DNA of 5,933 nucleotides, from the NCBI GenBank assembly GCA_013204125.1, contig JABMOP010000565.1:1-5933 (forward strand), in the 5' to 3' direction. Each line of letters starts with the position of its first letter. Positions within the stretch are counted from its first letter, which is position 1. The position numbers were made by a program, and so were the translations under genes. A model generated the notes under the pieces. The model had not been told where the DNA came from. It searched no databases and saw nothing but the letters and a program-made list of their open reading frames with translations. This stretch comes from Rhodospirillales bacterium (GTDB taxonomy: Bacteria > Pseudomonadota > Alphaproteobacteria > Rhodospirillales > UBA2165). Shown one piece after another: positions 1 through 4,951 of this stretch.

Positions 1-596
1 CAATAGGGCATGGTATGGATGATGCCGTTGGATTTGGTCGCCGAGGTCAGATGCTTTTTATCCCGGGAGCGCGCAAGATCGAAGGCGTATTTTAAGATAC
101 GGTCGACGCCGCGGCGGGTGAATACGGTTTGCTGGGTGACCAATTCATCATCGGTGCCGGCGTAAAGCCGCCCGCCGATTTCCGAATATTCACCTTCGAC
201 GTTTTCACGCACCACATAAAAATCGATATCGCCCGGCTTGCGCCCGGCCAAGGGTGTCGGCACGCCTTCGAACAAGCGCACCGGGCGAAGGTTCACATAT
301 TGATGAAATTCCCGGCGGATAGGAATTAAAAGCCCCCATAGGGAAATATGATCGGGCACGCCCGGATAACCGACGGCGCCGAGGTAGACCGCGTCGTGGC
401 CGCTGATTTGCGCCAAGCCGTCTTCCGGCATCATCGCACCGGTCTTGTGATAGACCTCGCAAGACCAATCATATTCGTCCCAGATAAATGATATATCGAA
501 TTTGGCTGCTGCCGCGTCCAGCACCCGCACCCCTTCGGGCACCACTTCCCTACCGATCCCGTCGCCGGGAATAAGAGCAATTTTATAAGTCGTCAC
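1..596 (-). CDS. Tartrate/D-malate dehydrogenase-like protein (isocitrate/isopropylmalate dehydrogenase family), 5' part
   Basis: The first 198 residues of an NAD-dependent beta-decarboxylating hydroxyacid dehydrogenase; the 3' end runs off the left edge. The family oxidises and decarboxylates 2R-hydroxyacids such as tartrate, D-malate, isocitrate or 3-isopropylmalate in the cytoplasm. Visible motifs are IPGDGIG at residues 9-15, the SLWG segment at 85-88, and substrate-carboxylate arginines at R94, R104 (NLRP) and R130 (VVREN). E134-Y137 follow, and T-K-S-N at 187-190 carries the catalytic-type lysine K188. The DHISLWG and NLRPVRLF wording resembles TtuC/DmlA proteins more than LeuB or Icd, but the exact substrate cannot be read from half a protein. 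The start is GTG at 594-596, chosen because family members begin just before the IPGDGIG strand and because GAAGGA lies 11 nt upstream, inside the end of the GNAT gene. The gap to that gene is 7 bases. I see no stop or frameshift in the visible part. Confidence 0.88.
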   Translation of the reverse strand, partial: MTTYKIALIPGDGIGREVVPEGVRVLDAAAAKFDISFIWDEYDWSCEVYHKTGAMMPEDGLAQISGHDAVYLGAVGYPGVPDHISLWGLLIPIRREFHQYVNLRPVRLFEGVPTPLAGRKPGDIDFYVVRENVEGEYSEIGGRLYAGTDDELVTQQTVFTRRGVDRILKYAFDLARSRDKKHLTSATKSNGIIHTMPY

Positions 597-603
597 GTTA
601 TTT

Positions 604-1095
604 TTAGTCCTTCTTCAAATCTAATTCGAAATACAATAATTCGGCGCCGACGCTTATCGGGGGTTTATCGTTATAAGCGCCGATTTCTTCAAACCCTAAA
701 TCACGGTAAAGGGCAATCGCCGCTTCCAGTTTCTTTTCCGTATCCAAGCGCATGGCGGCGTAGCCTTGGCCTTTGGCGAATTCGATTATGCGCAGCGACA
801 ACGCCCGCCCGAGCCCCCGACCGCGCCAGGCTTCGCGCAAATAGAGGCGTTTTAATTCGCACACGCCTTCTTCGTCTAAGGGGCGCAACGCAATAACTCC
901 AGCGATCTTGCCGTCATCATCTGCAAATAGAATTTGCCCTAAAGGTTCCGCATATTTTCCCGGCAAACTTGCCAGTTCTTCATCGAAGCCCTGAAATCAC
1001 AAATCCACATCGAGCCAGGTCTGGTACTCCTGGAACAATTCCCGCGTAACGTTCATATCTTCCGGCCCGCGCGCCGGTCGGATGGTGAGGCTCAT
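604..1095 (-). CDS. GNAT family N-acetyltransferase with an in-frame TGA at codon 33 (candidate selenoprotein or nonsense mutant)
   Basis: Reading from the ATG at 1093-1095 gives 163 residues if the TGA at 997-999 is counted as one residue. GNAT enzymes transfer acetyl from acetyl-CoA to an amine; the substrate here is unknown. The N-terminus (SLTIRPARGPED, then LFQEYQTWLDVDL) is the usual beta1-alpha1-alpha2 region. The acetyl-CoA pyrophosphate loop is R-G-R-G-L-G-R-A at 91-98, and motif B is A-L-Y-R-D-L-G-F around 128-135. The start is well supported: AGAGG lies 7 nt upstream and the ATG is 2 bases after the alaX stop. The frame is broken only by the TGA, between L32 and F34. The next start-like codon, TTG at 964-966, has no good ribosome site and would lose the conserved N-terminal region. 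In relatives as I recall them this site reads D-L-C-F-Q or D-L-S-F-Q. Without readthrough only a 32-residue peptide is made and the gene is a pseudogene. Confidence 0.8.
608..613 (-). promoter_or_regulatory. Shine-Dalgarno for the GTG start of the dehydrogenase
   Basis: GAAGGA on the minus strand, 11 nt before the GTG at 594-596. It lies within the last codons of the upstream GNAT gene, so initiation here is likely coupled to ribosomes that reach the end of that gene. It supports the GTG start, as no ATG is available near the family-typical N-terminus. Confidence 0.55.
960..975 (-). promoter_or_regulatory. Possible bacterial SECIS-like hairpin after the GNAT TGA
   Basis: In the mRNA the arms CUGGCA and UGCCGG pair as six base pairs (one U-G) around the loop AGUU. 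The loop begins 28 nt after the TGA. As I recall the bacterial SECIS model, the apical loop lies roughly 16-37 nt after the UGA and has a G within its first two positions; this hairpin meets both. UUUC directly after the TGA could also pair with GAAA just beyond the hairpin as a weak outer stem. A short hairpin in coding sequence can arise by chance, and SelB binding cannot be judged here. Confidence 0.35.
997..999 (-). other. In-frame TGA codon inside the GNAT gene
   Basis: TGA is codon 33, flanked by TTG before and TTT CAG after. The protein on both sides matches one continuous GNAT domain, so this is an internal codon and not a gene boundary. It is one third-position change away from either cysteine codon, and also one change from TCA serine. 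Reading it as selenocysteine, as a nonsense mutation, or as a base-call error are all possible from sequence alone. Confidence 0.9.
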
Positions 1096-1097
1096 GG

Positions 1098-1808
1098 TTA
1101 TACCTCTAAATGGATATTGATGCGCCGGTTATGGGCGCCTTTGTTTTCAATCTTGCCGACGCGAAGACGTCCAATTTCGCCGGTGGTAGCGACGTGGGTT
1201 CCACCGCAAGGTTGCAGATCAGTGCCTTCGACATCAATGATGCGCACCTGCCCGGCGCCCGACGGCGGTTTTACGGACATCGTGCGCACTAGATCAGGAT
1301 TGGCGGCAAGCTCCGCATCACTGACCGACGATATGGCGACGGGGTGGTTCTCGGAGACCAAGCGGTTAAGCTCGGCTTCAATATGCTCTTTATCCAGCGA
1401 TGTGTCGGGTAAATCGAAATCGAGGCGGCTTTTATCGGCGCCAATAGATCCGCCGGTCACGCCGCCATCAATCACCGCACAGAGTAGATGAAGGGCCGTA
1501 TGCATACGCATCATCTTGTGACGCTTGTCCCAATCGATCTCAGCCGTCACGCGGGCGCCGATTTCGGGCAGCGCCACGCCCTTCACCGGGACATGAATAT
1601 GATCTCCGGTATCTCGGTCCTTGAAACAATCGGTGATTCCAATTTCGCCGCCGTCCGCAAGCTTCAGTGCGCCACTATCGCCCGGTTGGCCGCCGCCTCT
1701 GGCATAAAACACGGATCGGTCGAGAACGACGCCGCGTTGATCGGCGGCAACCACTACCGCTTCGCAGGATTTTGCGTAACTATCGGTGCGGAATAATTCT
1801 TCGGTCAT
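1098..1808 (-). CDS. alaX: Alanyl-tRNA editing protein AlaX (AlaX-M type)
   Basis: A 236-residue free-standing homologue of the AlaRS editing domain. Members hydrolyse Ser-tRNA(Ala), and some also Gly-tRNA(Ala), in trans in the cytoplasm to prevent mistranslation. The zinc-binding editing site is complete: H103 and H107 in H-T-A-L-H, and C201 and H205 in C-G-G-T-H. The glycine-rich segment ARGGGQPGDSG at 36-46 and the length fit the medium AlaX-M class; there is no aminoacylation domain and no long C-terminal extension. The C-terminus (RVGKIENKG, then INIHLEV) looks intact and ends in TAA. The start is ATG at 1806-1808, 6 bases after the thiD stop, with only a weak purine stretch (GGATAAAGAA) upstream. 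Its stop lies 2 bases before the GNAT ATG, so the two genes should be cotranslated. No cysteine or histidine ligand is missing. Confidence 0.93.
   Translation of the reverse strand: MTEELFRTDSYAKSCEAVVVAADQRGVVLDRSVFYARGGGQPGDSGALKLADGGEIGITDCFKDRDTGDHIHVPVKGVALPEIGARVTAEIDWDKRHKMMRMHTALHLLCAVIDGGVTGGSIGADKSRLDFDLPDTSLDKEHIEAELNRLVSENHPVAISSVSDAELAANPDLVRTMSVKPPSGAGQVRIIDVEGTDLQPCGGTHVATTGEIGRLRVGKIENKGAHNRRINIHLEV
1103..1107 (-). promoter_or_regulatory. Shine-Dalgarno for the GNAT ATG
   Basis: AGAGG on the minus strand, 7 nt before the ATG at 1093-1095. It is formed by the last sense codons of alaX. It fixes the GNAT start upstream of the TGA, which shows the TGA is inside the translated frame. 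Confidence 0.6.
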
Positions 1809-1814
1809 ATTTCT

Positions 1815-2615
1815 TTATCCCGATTTTACCGTATGAGCGTGGTTCAAAGGTCCGTGACCGCTCCCGTAGCCGGGCGCCGTTTGGATGGCCTTCATCACAT
1901 AGTCCCGGGCGCGGGAAACGGCGTCAACCATATCCAGCCCTTGCGCGATGCCGCAGGCGATTGCCGAAGCCAGGGTACAGCCGGTGCCGTGGGTGTGTTG
2001 TGTTTCGATGCGCGGGCTGGTGAAGCGCTGCGATTTTCCCGACGCATCCATCAAGAGATCCATAATGTCCGCGCCGTCCCGGTGGCCGCCTTTTAACAAG
2101 ACCGCCTGCGGGCCGAGATCGATCAACGCCGCGGCCAAGGCTTCCGCGTCTTCAAGCGCCGGTGCGATCCTACCGGTCAAGGCTTCGGCTTCGGGCAAGT
2201 TGGGCGTCAGAACCGTAGCGCGCGGCACCATTTGAGTTCTAAGCGCAGCCATCGCGTCATCGGCCAACAGCGACGATCCACCCTTGGCGACCATCACCGG
2301 ATCAACAACAACCGGCACCCCCAGTGCAAACTTATCCAACATATTGCATACGACTTCGATGATGTCCGGGCGGTGCAGCATACCAATCTTGATGCAATCG
2401 GCGCCGATATCAGAAAGCACCACTTCCATTTGCTGGCCAACGAATTCCGGCGGAACGTCCGAAATGCCATGAACGCCGACCGTGTTTTGTGCGGTCAATG
2501 CCGTGATCGCGGGCATGGCAAACCCGCCAAGCGCGGTTACCGCCTTGATATCCGCTTGGATGCCCGCGCCGCCGCCTGAATCCGATCCGGCGACGATAAG
2601 TATCCGTCCCTTCAA
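1815..2615 (-). CDS. thiD: Hydroxymethylpyrimidine/phosphomethylpyrimidine kinase
   Basis: A 266-residue ThiD of normal length from the ribokinase-like superfamily. It phosphorylates 4-amino-5-hydroxymethyl-2-methylpyrimidine and then its monophosphate, giving the pyrimidine diphosphate for thiamin phosphate synthesis in the cytoplasm. Motifs seen are A-G-S-D-S-G-G-G-A-G-I-Q-A-D at 9-22 (pyrimidine site), D-P-V-M at 105-108, T-P-N-L-P-E-A-E at 137-144, and K-G-G-H at 175-178. The anion-hole motif H-G-T-G-C at 209-213 has the catalytic-type C213. The start is TTG at 2613-2615, chosen because AGGAGGA precedes it at ideal spacing and the protein begins at the expected place just before the first strand. 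It follows glmM by 23 bases. I see no TPP riboswitch-like structure in that short gap, so control is probably from an upstream promoter. Confidence 0.96.
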   Translation of the reverse strand: MKGRILIVAGSDSGGGAGIQADIKAVTALGGFAMPAITALTAQNTVGVHGISDVPPEFVGQQMEVVLSDIGADCIKIGMLHRPDIIEVVCNMLDKFALGVPVVVDPVMVAKGGSSLLADDAMAALRTQMVPRATVLTPNLPEAEALTGRIAPALEDAEALAAALIDLGPQAVLLKGGHRDGADIMDLLMDASGKSQRFTSPRIETQHTHGTGCTLASAIACGIAQGLDMVDAVSRARDYVMKAIQTAPGYGSGHGPLNHAHTVKSG

Positions 2616-2620
2616 GGCGT

Positions 2621-2627
2621 TCCTCCT
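2621..2627 (-). promoter_or_regulatory. Strong Shine-Dalgarno deciding the TTG start of thiD
   Basis: AGGAGGA on the minus strand with 5 nt between it and the TTG at 2613-2615. It is the best ribosome binding site in the window and settles the non-ATG start. An A/T-rich stretch just upstream, running into the glmM stop, probably keeps the site unstructured. Confidence 0.8.
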
Positions 2628-2638
2628 ATTATTATTTT

Positions 2639-3988
2639 TTAGGCCGAAGCAGCCCGTTCGATTTCGCTGATAATATCCGCGACGACGCCGTCAATCAAAG
2701 CTAAGTCTTCGCCTTCGGCCATGACCCGGATAAGCGGTTCGGTTCCCGAATTTCGGATCAGCACGCGGCCAGATTTCGCCAAGCGCGCTTCCCCATCTTT
2801 GATGGCTTTTTTAACGCCGCTGTCATCCAGCGGGGCGCCGCCGGTAAAGGCAACATTTTTAAGAATCTGCGGTAACGGCTCGAACGGGCGGCATACTTTG
2901 CTCACGGCCAGGCCGCTTTCGGCAACAATGGTCAATAGCTGCAACGCAGCAACCAAGCCGTCGCCGGTGGTCCCACTATCTGCAAGAACGATATGCCCCG
3001 ATTGTTCGCCACCGAGATTACAGCCGGTTTCACGCATTTGTTCGACAACGTACCGGTCGCCCACTTGGGTGCGAATAAGGTTTAAGTCGATGGATTGAAG
3101 ATAACGCTCAAACCCCAAATTCGACATGACCGTGGCGACAACGCCGCCGCCCTTAAGCCAGCCGTCTTTGACCCATTCCCTAGCAATCACGCCCATAATC
3201 TGATCGCCGTCGATCAACGCGCCGCTTTCATCTGCCACCAAAACCCGGTCGGCATCACCGTCGAGGGCGATCCCCATATGGGCGCCGTGGGCAATCACTT
3301 GTTCGCATATAAGATCCGGGTGCGTGGTGCCGCAGCCATTATTGATGTTCGTGCCGTCAGGGTTGACGGCAACCGGCACCACATCTGCGCCCAATTCCCA
3401 AAGCACGGTGGGCGCAACCTTATAGGCGGCGCCATTGGCGCAATCGACGACGATCTTTAATCCGTCGAGCGTAAAGCGCCGGGGGATAGTGCGTTTAACG
3501 TGTTCCATATAACGCCCCTGCGCATCATCCAGGCGCAGCGCCCGGCCAAGCTTACTCGGCGCGGCCAAATCGGTGCTCATATTGGCGCTCATGCGGGCTT
3601 CGATTTCGGCCTCCGCTTCGTCGGACAGCTTATAGCCGTCCGGCCCAAACAGTTTGATGCCGTTGTCTTGATAAGGGTTGTGCGAGGCGGAAATCATGAC
3701 GCCCAAATCGGCGCGCAAAGACCGCGTCAACATTGCAATGGCGGGTGTCGGCATCGGGCCGACCAAGATCGGATCCATACCGGCGGCAACGAACCCGGCG
3801 GTCAACGCCGGTTCAACCATATATCCCGATAGCCGCGTATCTTTGCCGATGACCACCCGGTGGCGATGATCGCCACGGGTGAAATGAAGCCCCGCCGCCA
3901 TACCGACACGAAGCGCGGTTTCCGCCGTCATGGGTTCGGTATTGGCGGTACCGCGGATGCCGTCGGTTCCAAAAAGTTTTCTAATCAT
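2639..3988 (-). CDS. glmM: Phosphoglucosamine mutase
   Basis: A 449-residue alpha-D-phosphohexomutase, the standard length for GlmM. It converts glucosamine-6-phosphate to glucosamine-1-phosphate, which GlmU turns into UDP-GlcNAc for peptidoglycan and lipopolysaccharide. Domain order is complete. The N-terminus F-G-T-D-G-I-R-G (6-13) is diagnostic of GlmM. The phosphoserine loop I-S-A-S-H-N-P has catalytic S102. The magnesium loop is D-G-D-A-D-R at 243-248, the sugar-binding loop G-E-Q-S-G-H at 327-332, and the phosphate-binding loop R-N-S-G-T-E-P at 412-418. The enzyme normally needs S102 phosphorylation for activity. The start is ATG at 3986-3988, directly before the conserved R-K-L-F-G-T-D-G; its ribosome site is weak. 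It lies about 100 bases downstream of folP and 23 bases upstream of thiD. The neighbour order is that of the classic ftsH-folP-glmM cluster. Confidence 0.98.
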   Translation of the reverse strand: MIRKLFGTDGIRGTANTEPMTAETALRVGMAAGLHFTRGDHRHRVVIGKDTRLSGYMVEPALTAGFVAAGMDPILVGPMPTPAIAMLTRSLRADLGVMISASHNPYQDNGIKLFGPDGYKLSDEAEAEIEARMSANMSTDLAAPSKLGRALRLDDAQGRYMEHVKRTIPRRFTLDGLKIVVDCANGAAYKVAPTVLWELGADVVPVAVNPDGTNINNGCGTTHPDLICEQVIAHGAHMGIALDGDADRVLVADESGALIDGDQIMGVIAREWVKDGWLKGGGVVATVMSNLGFERYLQSIDLNLIRTQVGDRYVVEQMRETGCNLGGEQSGHIVLADSGTTGDGLVAALQLLTIVAESGLAVSKVCRPFEPLPQILKNVAFTGGAPLDDSGVKKAIKDGEARLAKSGRVLIRNSGTEPLIRVMAEGEDLALIDGVVADIISEIERAASA

Positions 3989-4032
3989 GATCGCTTAAAT
4001 TTCAATATTCCAAAATTCAATTGGGCCTTTGA

Positions 4033-4060
4033 TTTTTAGGTCTAAACCAAATTTCGACAA
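4033..4060 (-). promoter_or_regulatory. Weak candidate promoter for glmM and downstream genes
   Basis: The folP-glmM gap (3989-4088) is the only sizeable intergenic stretch and is clearly more AT-rich than the genes. On the minus strand TTGTCG (4055-4060) and TAAAAA (4033-4038) could serve as -35 and -10 boxes with a 16-nt spacer; each matches four of six consensus positions. The dyad TTTAG-N2-CTAAA (4035-4046) overlaps the -10. I see no terminator hairpin followed by a T-run. The match is weak enough to be chance. Confidence 0.25.
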
Positions 4061-4088
4061 AGATCAGTTAACAAATTATTGCGCTATT

Positions 4089-4925
4089 TTACGAGGTTCG
4101 GTTAAGCGCAGAAATTGTTTCCGCAACCTCGTGCACACGGAAGATGGAAGCCCCCTTCTCCGCCGCTTGGGCGGCAAGCGAAAGCGAAGTTTTGGTTCTG
4201 TCTTTTGGCTTTGCTTCCTTGCCGAATTTACGCGACAGACCCACCGTCACGGGACGCCCAAGGGCGGCAATTTCGTCCAGCCGATCCAGAAGTTCAAAAT
4301 TCTGAGCGGTATTTTTTGCGAACCCGAAACCGGGATCAACGGAAATGCGGCCGATCGCTATTCCAGCATCGGCGCACGCCTTTATGCGGCCCGCTAAGTA
4401 ATCGATCACGTCGCCGACCACATCGTCATATTCGGCTTCCCCGGTCATGGTCTGGGGCGTTCCCTTCATGTGCATCAAGATCACATGGGCGCCGCTTTGC
4501 GCCGCGACCTTGATGGCACTAGGATCCCATGTGAGCGCCGAAACATCGTTGATGATTTGCACGCCTTCATCGACTGAAACTTCCATCACCTTTGCATGGC
4601 GGGTGTCGATGGATACCAAGGCGCCGGCGGATATCAGTTCACGGACAACCGGGCGAACGCGGGCAAGCTCCTCAATTGAATCAATTTGTTTTGCGCCCGG
4701 ACGGGTAGATTCGCCGCCCACATCAATGATATGCGCCCCCTCGTCGATGAGCCTAAGGCCATGGGCGACGGCGCTGGCGGTATCGAAATTATCACCGCCA
4801 TCTGAGAAACTGTCAGGAGTTACATTGACGATGCCCATGATAATCGGGCGACCAAGACTCAGTCCGGCAAAACTCAATGCCGCCTCCCCCGGAAGTTCGA
4901 TCCTCGGAGAATGAGCCGCTTTCAT
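4089..4925 (-). CDS. folP: Dihydropteroate synthase
   Basis: A 278-residue DHPS of usual length, a TIM barrel that condenses dihydropterin pyrophosphate with p-aminobenzoate to dihydropteroate in folate synthesis. It is the sulfonamide target. Motifs are I-M-G-I-V-N-V-T-P-D-S-F-S-D-G-G at 29-44 (loop 1), D-V-G-G-E-S-T-R-P-G-A at 68-78 (loop 2), S-I-D-T at 105-108, N-D-V-S-A at 126-130, L-M-H-M at 150-153, D-P-G-F-G-F at 197-202, S-R-K at 231-233 and R-V-H at 263-265. After S-R-K the usual hydrophobic I/L-G stretch is replaced by a lysine-rich F-G-K-E-A-K-P-K-D; catalytic residues seem kept. The start is ATG at 4923-4925, 26 bases after the ftsH stop, with a poor ribosome site. TAA stop at 4089-4091. 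Confidence 0.97.
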   Translation of the reverse strand: MKAAHSPRIELPGEAALSFAGLSLGRPIIMGIVNVTPDSFSDGGDNFDTASAVAHGLRLIDEGAHIIDVGGESTRPGAKQIDSIEELARVRPVVRELISAGALVSIDTRHAKVMEVSVDEGVQIINDVSALTWDPSAIKVAAQSGAHVILMHMKGTPQTMTGEAEYDDVVGDVIDYLAGRIKACADAGIAIGRISVDPGFGFAKNTAQNFELLDRLDEIAALGRPVTVGLSRKFGKEAKPKDRTKTSLSLAAQAAEKGASIFRVHEVAETISALNRTS

Positions 4926-4951
4926 TAGCTGAGCTTTTCGGCGCGCCGGGT

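Noticed and set aside
205..468. 87-codon minus-strand frame within the dehydrogenase
   Set aside because: It is a shifted frame of the dehydrogenase, which itself shows continuous family motifs; the shifted product is arginine-rich without a domain.
604..966. GNAT gene starting at the internal TTG (120 residues), with the TGA simply upstream of it
   Set aside because: There is no good ribosome site before that TTG. The 43 upstream codons encode a recognisable GNAT N-terminus and begin at an ATG with a proper Shine-Dalgarno just after alaX.
604..1095. A genetic code in which TGA means tryptophan
   Set aside because: Every tryptophan codon read in the window (GNAT W27, FolP, GlmM, AlaX and dehydrogenase) is TGG, and ftsH ends on TGA at the family-typical C-terminus. 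The family is not expected to have tryptophan at the TGA site.
2616..2641. Terminator or riboswitch between glmM and thiD
   Set aside because: The gap is only 23 bases, has no stem able to form, and contains the strong thiD ribosome site; the T-run on the plus strand is an A-run in the transcript.
4447..4914. 155-codon plus-strand open frame opposite folP
   Set aside because: It is antisense to a clear DHPS gene, has no recognisable domain, and its composition is that expected from the reverse of a codon-biased gene. The other plus-strand frames opposite glmM, thiD, alaX and ftsH fail for the same reasons.
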